DNA of 64,000 bases from Flavimaribacter sediminis. Its GTDB lineage: Bacteria; Pseudomonadota; Alphaproteobacteria; Rhizobiales; Rhizobiaceae. Below the pieces are notes generated by a model. That model was not told the origin of the DNA. It did not search any database and saw only the letters and a list, made by a program, of their open reading frames with translations. Each line of letters starts with the position of its first letter. Positions within the stretch are counted from its first letter, which is position 1. The position numbers and the translations under genes were made by a program. Positions 8,427 through 17,239 of the stretch are shown one piece after another. The stretch lies in NCBI RefSeq assembly GCF_019492055.1, contig NZ_JAICBX010000008.1, positions 1 to 64,000 of the forward strand, read 5' to 3'.

Positions 8427-11400
8427 GCAGCGCCGATGGTGACGGTGTCGGAGGCGACGAAATCGATGCCGGCTTCGACAACCGCCGCATCCTCGGCAAT
8501 CGGCGCGCCAAGCACCGAGAACGGCGTGCTGCCGGCAATGGTGAAGGTCGAGGCCGGATCGATGTCGCCGAAGGCATGACGCCAGCCGGCCATGCCGGTC
8601 AGACGCGCACTGTCGGTTACAGCAACGGCGGCGCGCAGCCCCAGCGTCGTGAAGGTGGTGCTGGTCGTCTGCGACGGCGAGGCCAGCGCCGCCATGCCCC
8701 CGGTCTCGGCAAAGGCGTTGGTCTTCAGGCTGATGTATGAGACACCGGCAAAGGGCTCGAAGGTGGCCGCACCCGTCGTCATCCGGTAGCCGGCCTCGGC
8801 GAAGAACTGATACGAACGGGCGTCGTAATCGGCAACGAGCTGTTCCGACACCGGATTGGTGACAAACCGGGAACTGTCGACCGAATGCCATGTGTAGAGG
8901 GCGCCGAGGCTCAAGACCGCATTGCCGTTGTCGGCGCCGCCATAGACGCCGAGCGTGTAGCTGTTTGCATCGGCTTCGGAAGCCCGCGCATCGACGGAGG
9001 TATCGGTGCGGCTGTAGCCGACGAGAATGCCGAGGCGTGCGTAGTCTCCGATCTTGCGGTCGAAGCCTGCGACGACGCCATAGAGGTCGCTGTCGGCCGC
9101 GGCGGTGTTGAAGGTGGCGTCGGTCGAAATCCAGTCGCCATAGCCGGTGATCCAGAAGCCGTTCACGGCATCGGAGATATCGCCATAGGCTGCAACAGAC
9201 GTATTGGCGTCCGTTCCGTCGAAGGCATTGTGGATGCGGTCGTTGACGGCGCCGGCCGTCCGCTGGCCATTCTCCAACAGCGCCCCCTTCAGCGAGGCAT
9301 GGGCTTCGCCGGAAAGCTGGTCGTAGGCGTCGCGGACCTCTTCTTCCGTTTCGATCATTAAAATAGCGCCGATCAGGGACGTGCTGCCCGGCAGGCCGTC
9401 CAGCGCACCTGCCACGGAACGCTGGTTCGGGGTTTCCGCAAAGGTTGCGAATGGAAGCTGTTCGACCAAGACATAGACATGGTCGTCGCCGATGCCGTCA
9501 TCGTCATAGGAAAGGAATGGCGATAGAAACAGCGACGGAGTCGACAGTTCGACGCCATCGAAGGTCGTTGTCAGTTGCGTCTGGCTGGTCAGGACGACGA
9601 CATCGCCCATGCCGGTGGAGGCATAGTCTCCGGCGAGCATCACCGTGCCGTCGAGTGTGGCTGTACCCTCGACCGTCAGGCCCTGATCGGATGTCGTGCC
9701 GTCCATCTCGACGAGGTAATAGGAGCCGCTGTTGAAGGTGACGTCGCCGGTGGCCGTGCCGGACCCGCCCAGCGTGCCGCCGCTCATGACGTTGACCGGC
9801 CCGCCGAGCATGTTCTCGATCGCCAGCGTGCCGCCGTAGATATTCGTCGTCTTCGCTAAGCAGCAACTGTCGCCGAAACCGCTGCTGTCTCCGGTCAGAC
9901 GGGTGAAACCTGCAAAATGCTCGATGGTCGCCCGTCCATAGTCCGATGACATATCGGGCGCAAACTCGTACAGGCCCGTCTCGTCGGTGTGGTTGAAGAC
10001 AAGAGTAGCCCATCCCGCGTCGAAGAGAAGACTGGGTGTGTCGAGCGTGCCGGGTGCGGCTGCGGTTTCACCTGCGGCGGCGCCGATGTTCAGCGTGCCC
10101 TCGACACTGTCTCTCGCAATAGCGACCTCCGGTGACGATACGAGGCCGCCATTCGAAAGTGTCAGCGAGCCGTTCGAGTAACTCCCGACAACTAGACCGA
10201 TCGAGTTGGTCCAGGTGGAATTCGGTCCGGAAACAGTGACAACACCCTCTGATGGTGACAGGTAACCGATGTAGCCGGTGGTGCTGCTGACCATCCCGCC
10301 ATCTGCAATGGACAGTGCCGCAGCGCCTTTCAATCCGACAAAAAGATTGCCCGAATTCGTCCAGGTCGAGCCGGCTCCGGAAACCGTCACAGTCCCTTCC
10401 GAGCCGGATGCCTCACCAATATAACCCGCCGTATTGGTAACCACCCCGCCGTCCTCGATGGTCAACGTGCCGTCACCCTCGTAGCCAACATAAAGATTGC
10501 CGGAATTCGTCCAGCTTGAGTTCGAGCCCATGACGGTAGCTGTTCCCTCGGAGCCGGAGTTCACTCCGAGGTAGCTGTTCGTGGCCGAGACGGAGCCGCC
10601 TTGCTCGATCTTCAGCGTGCCCGCCCCCGACAAACCCATGTAGATTTCATTGGCGTTCGTCCATGTGGATCCTGCTCCGGTGACGGTCACGGCTCCTTCG
10701 GTACCGCTCGTCTCTCCGACGTAGGCGTAATCATTGCTGACCATGCCGCCATCGGCGATTGTCAAAGTACCGGTACCGGCGACGCCGACATAGAGTTGTT
10801 TTGACATGGACCACATCGAGCCGGCGCCCGACACAAACACTGCGCCGTCGGAGCCGGCGGCGTCGCCGATTGCGCCATAGCTGCCGCCAAGCACGCCGCC
10901 GCCGGTAATGGCGAGGGTGCCGCCCTCGGCATAGGTACGGCCGGCAAAGCCGCTGCTGTCGCCCGTCAGGTTCGTGTAGCCGGCGAGGTGCTCTATGGTC
11001 GACAATCCGCCGCCGGAGGACATACCGGGCGCGAATTCGTAAGCACCAGTTGTATCCGTGTGATTGAAGATGAGCTTGCCTGTTCCATCACCGAAGGCGA
11101 GCGTTGACGCGTCCAGCGTGCCGGGGGCAGCCGGGGCTTCGCCCGCCGCAGCGCCGATGTTCAGCGTACCTTTTGAACCTGACGACTGGGCGATGCTCAT
11201 ATCCGTTGCCGACACAAGACCGCCCTCCCTGATGGTCAGCGTTCCGTCGCCGCCCAATCCGATCGAGAAGACGGCTCCTGTGTTTGTCCATGTCGATCCC
11301 GCGCCGGAAACCGTGGCTGCGCTGGCCGTACCACCAGGCAGGGCAATAAGGGTCGTTTCGGTGGTAACCGATCCGCCGTCTTCGATCGTCAGGGCGCCGG

Positions 11401-12418
11401 ATCCCACGATGCCGACGAACATGGTGTCGCTCGTCCACGATGAACCGCTTCCGGAAACCGTCGCAACGGCTGGGGATCCGGATCCTATAGCCAGATTGGT
11501 CACTTCATTCGTTACGGTAGCACCATCATTAATCAAGAGCGAACCCGAGCCACCCTGACCAATGTTCAAACTGCTGGTTGCCAGACTCGAGCCGGTCCCC
11601 GTCACCTCGACCAGTCCGGTCGCACCAGTTTCAACGCCGACAACGACCGCACCGGTGTTGACGACTGTCCCGCCATTTTCGACAGTGAGCGTACCGGTTC
11701 CGGCATTGCCGACATACAATGTCGTGGTATTGTTCCACTGCGAATTTGCGCCGGTCACCGTTGCCGTGCCGAGCGAACCCGGTGTCGAACCGATGCTGGC
11801 GAGATTCGAGGTCACCAGGCCTCCGTCCTCGACCGTCAGCGTGCCGTCTGCCGCATAGCCGACGATGAGTTCACCGGATGCAATGTCCAGGGTCGAGCCA
11901 GCGCCGCTGATCGTCGCTTCACCGACGGCGTCCCCGCTATAACCTATAAGTGTGTCCGCGTTCGCGGTCACTGTCGCGCCGTCCTCGACGCGAAGCGTTC
12001 CTGTCCCCAATGTGCCTACTGAAATGTTATCGGCCACTGTGATCATCGAGTCGGCGCCGGTGACAATCAGTGTGCCGGTCGAATTGACGCCATGCCCCAG
12101 GCTGAGGAAACCTGCGGTTTGGGCAATCCCGCCGGAACTAATGGTCAATTCGCCGTTCGCGCCGGCCGTCGAGCCGAGAGTCAGATTCCTGGTTTGTGCC
12201 GGCGCATCCGGATCCTGATCCGTTATCTGCACCGTTTCGCCGGTTGTGTCGACAATGACGTCCTGTGTTCCGTCAGGAAGCAGATCGGTATCCCAATTGG
12301 TCGGGTTGAACCAGTCGACGTCGCCGACTTCGTTGTCCCAGGATTGCGCAAAAGAGAAACTGGATGCAAACAGCCAGAACAAGACCGCGTATACCGCAGA
12401 ATTCTGTTTGATACACAT
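8357..12418 (-). CDS. Autotransporter C with PEPC-type beta-strand repeats and C-terminal barrel
   Basis: The frame runs up to 12475, but I choose the ATG at 12418. GGCGGGGAA lies just before it, and it begins a good signal peptide (hydrophobic AVYAVLFWLFASSFSFA). The 1353-residue protein has a passenger of many units of about 45-50 residues of the form GxGTLTxxxGGxV...xxIG...GxxTVSGxGSxW, typical of T5SS passenger repeats that form beta-helices. A non-repeat module near residue 420 (GTLNIGAAAGE ... LAGYTNLTGDSSGF) recurs near residue 760. The last 270 residues are an autotransporter barrel (start FWITGYGDW, end IVAAF). It is unrelated to autotransporters A and B outside the barrel. Surface exposure and adhesion are family-based inference. 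Its 3' end overlaps the convergent AraC remnant by 70 bases. Confidence 0.92.
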   Translation of the reverse strand: MCIKQNSAVYAVLFWLFASSFSFAQSWDNEVGDVDWFNPTNWDTDLLPDGTQDVIVDTTGETVQITDQDPDAPAQTRNLTLGSTAGANGELTISSGGIAQTAGFLSLGHGVNSTGTLIVTGADSMITVADNISVGTLGTGTLRVEDGATVTANADTLIGYSGDAVGEATISGAGSTLDIASGELIVGYAADGTLTVEDGGLVTSNLASIGSTPGSLGTATVTGANSQWNNTTTLYVGNAGTGTLTVENGGTVVNTGAVVVGVETGATGLVEVTGTGSSLATSSLNIGQGGSGSLLINDGATVTNEVTNLAIGSGSPAVATVSGSGSSWTSDTMFVGIVGSGALTIEDGGSVTTETTLIALPGGTASAATVSGAGSTWTNTGAVFSIGLGGDGTLTIREGGLVSATDMSIAQSSGSKGTLNIGAAAGEAPAAPGTLDASTLAFGDGTGKLIFNHTDTTGAYEFAPGMSSGGGLSTIEHLAGYTNLTGDSSGFAGRTYAEGGTLAITGGGVLGGSYGAIGDAAGSDGAVFVSGAGSMWSMSKQLYVGVAGTGTLTIADGGMVSNDYAYVGETSGTEGAVTVTGAGSTWTNANEIYMGLSGAGTLKIEQGGSVSATNSYLGVNSGSEGTATVMGSNSSWTNSGNLYVGYEGDGTLTIEDGGVVTNTAGYIGEASGSEGTVTVSGAGSTWTNSGNLFVGLKGAAALSIADGGMVSSTTGYIGYLSPSEGVVTVSGPNSTWTNSIGLVVGSYSNGSLTLSNGGLVSSPEVAIARDSVEGTLNIGAAAGETAAAPGTLDTPSLLFDAGWATLVFNHTDETGLYEFAPDMSSDYGRATIEHFAGFTRLTGDSSGFGDSCCLAKTTNIYGGTLAIENMLGGPVNVMSGGTLGGSGTATGDVTFNSGSYYLVEMDGTTSDQGLTVEGTATLDGTVMLAGDYASTGMGDVVVLTSQTQLTTTFDGVELSTPSLFLSPFLSYDDDGIGDDHVYVLVEQLPFATFAETPNQRSVAGALDGLPGSTSLIGAILMIETEEEVRDAYDQLSGEAHASLKGALLENGQRTAGAVNDRIHNAFDGTDANTSVAAYGDISDAVNGFWITGYGDWISTDATFNTAAADSDLYGVVAGFDRKIGDYARLGILVGYSRTDTSVDARASEADANSYTLGVYGGADNGNAVLSLGALYTWHSVDSSRFVTNPVSEQLVADYDARSYQFFAEAGYRMTTGAATFEPFAGVSYISLKTNAFAETGGMAALASPSQTTSTTFTTLGLRAAVAVTDSARLTGMAGWRHAFGDIDPASTFTIAGSTPFSVLGAPIAEDAAVVEAGIDFVASDTVTIGAAYEGQYGDGAIANGFNARIVAAF

Positions 12419-12529
12419 GAATATATTCCCCGCCAAATAATTGATAAAAAATTTCTTATTCTTATTAATGTTCATAATATTTCATTTATTAACTCTGTCT
12501 ATTATTTTTTTTGTTTCAATTAGTTCCGT

Positions 12530-12543
12530 GTTTGTATACAAAC
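12530..12543. promoter_or_regulatory. Perfect palindrome upstream of autotransporter C
   Basis: GTTTGTATACAAAC is a perfect 14-base palindrome in the AT-rich leader, about 112 bases before the chosen start. It is a candidate regulator-binding site. It does not match the TCCATGGA-N5-CTATC motif of the neighbouring surface genes. Confidence 0.35.
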
Positions 12544-12983
12544 AAATAAATGTGCATAGAGAAATTCGTTAACGCATTAATATTCTGAGATTTATTTGCC
12601 ATTCATTAGAAAATGTACGTCAACTGTCTGCTTATTCTCTGTTCCAAGTACCTATATAAATGGCGGTATTGGGAGCGAATACTCGACAACTGGAAAGCAA
12701 CACGGTCCTGATTCACGACGGAGTCGTGCCGATGCGGAGAGAGCTGCTTTCCCTGCACTTTCCGCTTGACCGGATTGGGAATTTTCCTGACGGCAGCCTA
12801 CCGTACCGAACAGCACCATGTGGGATCGAAACCGTGGCGACCGCCGAACCGGTGCAGCACCGGCGGGCGACGAACCCTTCACGGAACGGCAGAACGCAGT
12901 TCTCGATCGGGCGTATGCTCGTCGAAGACTTTGCCCGGAGCGAAACGCCCCCGTTTCCGCGGCGTTCTGTTGACGTTTTTTAA

Positions 12984-13002
12984 GGGAGGCCCGTTAGCGG
13001 GC
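12984..13002. repeat. Small palindromic element, copy 1
   Basis: GGGAGG is followed by a hairpin, GCCCG-TTAG-CGGGC. A similar arrangement, GGGAGG-AA-GCCCGC-TT-GCGGGC, occurs at 32933-32954 in another intergenic gap. This may be a dispersed extragenic palindrome. It is not followed by a T-run in the direction of the flanking minus-strand genes. Confidence 0.35.
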
Positions 13003-13069
13003 GCGGTCCTGGATGTTTGATCCCAGGGATTGATGGGATGTTCGTGACAAAGCCCTTCAAGCAACGCCG

Positions 13070-16000
13070 CTAGGAAAAGAGCAGGTCGCCTTCGAACAGA
13101 CTGCTGACTTCCTGAAAGGGCAGCCTGCTTTCGGACCCACCAAGGTCTGCCGTCAGCAAACCACCGGACCAGTCGTCGAAAGCAGAGCCGTCATCGTTCA
13201 ACACATCGCCATCACACGAATCCAGATCGCCGAGGGTCAGACTGAACCCTTTCAGTTCGACGAAATCGTCGCCTTGGCGGAAGTCGACAAACAAGTCGTG
13301 CTGTGCGTCCAGATTTTTGAAAATGAAGATATCGTCGCAGTTTCCGCCGACGAAAATATCGTCGCCTGTGACATCGTCCGTTCCGGGATCTGCGTAACGG
13401 GTCATACCGACGACAGGACCGTCGAAACCGTCTTTGTTGAGGTCGCCACCGGAAGCGACTGCGCTCCCGAATGTCGAGTTGGTTATAGTGTCGCCGGTGT
13501 TCAGATCCGCAGTCGGCGCGAGTTCGAAACTGGCGGGTCCGGAGAGAGCCGAAGCACTGTCATCAACTCCAATAATGCTGATACCCAGCGTCGTGGTGCT
13601 GGTCGCACCCCGGGTGTCGGCCACGGTGTAGCTGAAGATGTCGACCGGGATTACTAGATCTGACCCCAGCGCTTCTGTATTGGGATCGGCGTTATCGAGT
13701 TTATAGGTCCAGGACCCGTCGGCATTGATCGTCACCACGCCATAAACGCCTTCAATGATCTGTCCGACATTGCCGGCGGAGCCGTTGACCTGGGTGACTG
13801 TCAGGCTATCTCCCTCGGCATCGCTGTCGTTCGTCAGTACATTGCCCTCGGCGCTGTCGTCACCGGCATCATCCGGTCCCGCTTCCGTCACCGGATCTCC
13901 AAAATTGCCGTCGCTGACCGCAACAGGAGCGTCGTTCCTGCCGGTTACGCCTATAGTCAGCGTCGACTGGTCGGTGGCGCCGTGTTCATCGCTGACCGTG
14001 TAGGCCGCGACAATCTCGATCTCCTCTCCCTCGGCGAGGAACTGGATGGATTTATCAGTGGGATCGAACACATAGCTGCCGTCGGGGTCGAGGGTCAGTC
14101 CATCAACGGCTTCGTCCAGAATGTATATAAGGTCCGCGTCGTCGTCGCTATCGCTGTCATTGTCGGCCACCGAACCATTGACGACCGGTCCGTCTTCCAC
14201 AGCAGAATTGGTATCGCTGACGGCAACCGGACCATCATTCTCACCGATTACGCTGATTGTCAGCGTTGACTGATCACTCGCACCGTGCTCGTCGGTGACC
14301 GTATAGGCCGCTGCGATCTCGATCGTCGCGCCTTCGGCAAGGAACTGAAAGGCCGCGTCCGGCATATCATACGCATAGCTGCCGTCGGGATTGAGGCTCA
14401 ATCCATCGACAGGTTCGTCCAGACTGTATGTCAGGACCGCGCCGTCGTCGGCATCGCTGTCATTGTAGGCCACCGATCGGTAAATGGGTGGAGCGTCTTC
14501 CCTCACCGTGGCAGTGTCCTCAACGGCGACCGGAATATCGTTCCTTCCGGTCAGGTGGATTGTCAGCGTTGACTGATCGCTCGCACCGTGCTCGTCGGTG
14601 ACTGTATAGGCTGCCTCGACCTCGATCACTGCTCCTTCGGAAAGCGACTGGAAGGTTTCGTGGGCGGGATCGAAGGCGTAGCTGCCGTCTGTATCGAGGT
14701 TCAATCCGTCAACGGGCACATCCAGCGCGTATGTCAGGACCGCGTCGTTGTCGATATCGCTGTCATTATCAGCGACCGAACCGTTGAGGACCGGACCGTC
14801 TTCCACCGCCAAATCCATGTCCTCGACGGCAACGGGCGCGTCATTGGCCCCTGCCAGACGCACAGTAGCCATGGCATCGTCCCTGTTGTCGCTCGCGTCG
14901 GCAGCAACATAGGTGAATGTGTCAATCGCTTCCTCGCCCTTGCCCAGGGAGCCGAACATCCCGTTCGCATCGTAGCTGAACGAACCGTCGGCACTGACCG
15001 TCAACAAGGCTCCGGAGGAAAGAGTCGTCGTGGCGATACCTTCACCCGTCCGGATGATCTTCGTGCCCGTCAGTGACACGTCGTCAATCTCCAGGATCTC
15101 GCGCCATCCCGAAACTTCAGCGGTGATACGGAGCTGCGCCGTTTCAGCATTCCCCGCCAGATCGGATATGTCGTAGGCAAGGTTTGCAAACCCCGCACCG
15201 ACGGCGACTTGCTGTCCGCTCTCAGAGCCGACGAAGACCTGTTGAGCGCCTGAACCTTCAAGTTCGAATTCATCGATGACCTGATAAGACCCGTCATCAA
15301 GGCGAACCTCCACGAGCACTCCGGACCCGTTTTGTGCCGAATTCCTGAAACTGCTGCCCCATAGCAAATCCGCGTTGAGGGAAAACGAAAGGGTTTCATC
15401 ATTCAGATCGGCAATGTCGACGCTATTGAATTCGAGGACGCCGTCAAAAAGCGCATTGGCCTGTGCGACGCCGTTTAATCCGAGAAGGTCGGTCTGCGCG
15501 ACCGTCTCCGGAGCAACGACGAAGTTTCCCGCATGATCAAAGTCTTCATGCAGGGCAGTAAAGAGAACTTCTGTCGTCTCGAACAGGGCGATACCTTCAA
15601 CAGAGACGATCGAAAGGCCGGCCCCGCCTTTGTCGCCATCATTGGCGAGAAGACCCGTTTCATAACCGTTTGCGACCTGCTGCAGGCCACCGATCTCGAC
15701 GTCGTCGATCCGTATGATATGGCTGATCTTGGAAAGTTCGGTGGTCAGTCGCAGCTGAACACTCTCGGCGCCATCCGGAATGACATAGGAAAGTCGGCCG
15801 GTCTCGCTGTCGAAAACCTGACCGGTGTCGCTGCCGACGAAGGTCTGCAACTCGCCGGACGAGGCGGCCTGGAACAGGTCCAGCAGCTGGAATTCGCCGC
15901 CATCGATACTGACTTCGACCCGCAGGAAATCCGCGTCCGCGGTTCCGGATCCTGCAAAACGACCGGAATTGAACCCGTCGGCTTCGATCGAGAACCCGAT

Positions 16001-16303
16001 TGTCCCGTCATCAATCGCCGAGACGTCGACCGGTTCGAACAACAGCGTCCCGTCGAACAGGGAATTGGAGAAAGCCGTGCCGAGAAGACCCAACATGTCG
16101 CTTTCGGCAACCGTTTCCAGGGAGAAAAGGTTGAGACGCCCCGAGAAGTCCTCTTCGAACACAGTGGTAAAACCGGACGCAACTCCTGCTTGGGCATCGA
16201 CTGAAAGAACCTGATCGACGGACGGATCCAGTTCCAGTTCATCGTTGAGCGCCTGCCAGTCGGCGGCGGCCTGAGAAGCGGTGCTACGGGAACTTTCAGA
16301 CAT
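13070..16303 (-). CDS. VCBS/cadherin-like repeat protein, probable type I secretion substrate
   Basis: The frame opens at a TTG (16318), but the ATG at 16303 is preferred because TTGGAGGTT lies eight bases upstream. The 1077-residue acidic protein has no signal peptide. Two copies of a domain of about 150 residues come first (starting FEEDFSGRLNLFSLETVAESDMLGLLG and LHEDFDHAGNFVVAPETVAQTDLLGLNG). Three 101-residue VCBS-type repeats follow (NDSDxDxxAxLxYxLDxxVDGLxLxxDGSYxxD ... YTVxDEHGAxDQSTLTI), then a fourth, more divergent one with NVLTNDSDAEGDSLTVTQV. Near the C-terminus is an RTX-like stretch (GTDDVTGDDIFVGGNCDDIFIF). This plan is typical of large calcium-binding adhesins or matrix proteins exported by type I systems. 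No exporter genes lie in the window. Confidence 0.85.
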   Translation of the reverse strand: MSESSRSTASQAAADWQALNDELELDPSVDQVLSVDAQAGVASGFTTVFEEDFSGRLNLFSLETVAESDMLGLLGTAFSNSLFDGTLLFEPVDVSAIDDGTIGFSIEADGFNSGRFAGSGTADADFLRVEVSIDGGEFQLLDLFQAASSGELQTFVGSDTGQVFDSETGRLSYVIPDGAESVQLRLTTELSKISHIIRIDDVEIGGLQQVANGYETGLLANDGDKGGAGLSIVSVEGIALFETTEVLFTALHEDFDHAGNFVVAPETVAQTDLLGLNGVAQANALFDGVLEFNSVDIADLNDETLSFSLNADLLWGSSFRNSAQNGSGVLVEVRLDDGSYQVIDEFELEGSGAQQVFVGSESGQQVAVGAGFANLAYDISDLAGNAETAQLRITAEVSGWREILEIDDVSLTGTKIIRTGEGIATTTLSSGALLTVSADGSFSYDANGMFGSLGKGEEAIDTFTYVAADASDNRDDAMATVRLAGANDAPVAVEDMDLAVEDGPVLNGSVADNDSDIDNDAVLTYALDVPVDGLNLDTDGSYAFDPAHETFQSLSEGAVIEVEAAYTVTDEHGASDQSTLTIHLTGRNDIPVAVEDTATVREDAPPIYRSVAYNDSDADDGAVLTYSLDEPVDGLSLNPDGSYAYDMPDAAFQFLAEGATIEIAAAYTVTDEHGASDQSTLTISVIGENDGPVAVSDTNSAVEDGPVVNGSVADNDSDSDDDADLIYILDEAVDGLTLDPDGSYVFDPTDKSIQFLAEGEEIEIVAAYTVSDEHGATDQSTLTIGVTGRNDAPVAVSDGNFGDPVTEAGPDDAGDDSAEGNVLTNDSDAEGDSLTVTQVNGSAGNVGQIIEGVYGVVTINADGSWTYKLDNADPNTEALGSDLVIPVDIFSYTVADTRGATSTTTLGISIIGVDDSASALSGPASFELAPTADLNTGDTITNSTFGSAVASGGDLNKDGFDGPVVGMTRYADPGTDDVTGDDIFVGGNCDDIFIFKNLDAQHDLFVDFRQGDDFVELKGFSLTLGDLDSCDGDVLNDDGSAFDDWSGGLLTADLGGSESRLPFQEVSSLFEGDLLFS

Positions 16304-17239
16304 GGTGCGAACCTCCAAACGATACAGATCGCGCCTGAATCAATCAGTTTACTGCTGATCAATGCGACCCGATATATCGACTGAAGATCTTCGTTGGCTT
16401 TACAAGCCGAAATCTAATCGTTCTATTCTTCTGTCCATTCGTTGTTTGCATGATCTTCAATCATGGAGATCATTAGATGATATTCTTATTGTTAAATCCA
16501 TGGATTGTACTATCAATATTACTGGTAAGATAAATTCAGTTCTTCGACAATAGATCATTTCGACGAACCGGTTTTCGACACGGCGGAATGCGCCATGCGC
16601 AGGCAAAAGGATGAGACCACCCGCTCCATCCTACTCCTTGGGATGAACAATCACCCGGGGCCGCCACCGGGGGATGATACTCGGCGCCGGTGACATCGGA
16701 AAAAGCCAGCACGGCGTTGCGGGACCGCATCTTGTCGCCGATACCGGATTGCCAGGGTCAGGACCTGTTGATTAAGGGGGTTTTCAGGTTCAGGCAAATC
16801 AGATTCAAAGCAGGAAACGAAGGAGTTTTCTGATGTCTGATATGTTCTGATTGTCCGCCCATCTTGCCGGTGCAACCGAACCGGTCGACCGTTAACGCTG
16901 CGACCACTTCACCACGGAGGAAACTGAGACGCCAAACCGGGCCGCCGCGGATCGACAACTCTCGCCGGCCAATACCGACGAAACAACACGTGCTCGCAAA
17001 TCATCGGATAGAGGTGCTGTCATATGATGCTGGCCTCCTTATCCAGCCAGCATCTTGAATCACAGATCACATCGGAGGGGAAACCCTCACAATTCCATCA
17101 AATCCGGAAATGCTCCAGGCAGCGATCTGTCCAGAAATCCCTGACGGCGGACACCGACGGGACAAGTCCATGCGCCACTCAATAACCACTTGCTCGAAAG
17201 CACAGGGCTCTTCCCGACACACCTTCTTGCGATAGGTAT
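16304..17239. other. Intergenic region of about 940 bases
   Basis: The part next to the VCBS gene (16340-16550) is AT-rich, probably its promoter region, and carries the third TCCATGGA-N5-CTATC motif. From 16560 to 17239 the sequence is GC-rich with only short overlapping open frames on both strands and no family I can recognise. It has the look of decayed coding or insertion-sequence DNA, but I cannot support a specific call. Confidence 0.45.
16497..16514 (+). promoter_or_regulatory. Candidate operator, motif TCCATGGA-N5-CTATC (copy 3)
   Basis: The palindromic core AATCCATGGATT is followed by GTA and CTATC. The site lies about 195 bases upstream of the VCBS gene start, in the same orientation relative to its gene as the copies before autotransporter B and before the AraC gene. 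Confidence 0.5.

Larger units (their letters stand above)
12419..13069. other. Intergenic region upstream of autotransporter C
   Basis: Positions 12440-12660 are strongly AT-rich and probably hold the promoter of autotransporter C. They include a perfect 14-base palindrome. From about 12660 the composition returns to high GC. Overlapping open frames on both strands (12660-12983 plus, 12652-12882 minus) match no family I recognise and lack ribosome-binding sites. A small palindromic element lies at 12984-13002. Confidence 0.5.

Noticed and set aside
12652-12983. Overlapping open frames of 76 and 107 codons on opposite strands.
   Set aside because: Neither has a recognisable family, signal peptide or ribosome-binding site; they are most likely chance frames in GC-rich DNA.
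16362-17058. Several short frames, one faintly transposase-like on the minus strand.
   Set aside because: No catalytic motif or terminal repeat could be traced, so I do not call an insertion sequence here.
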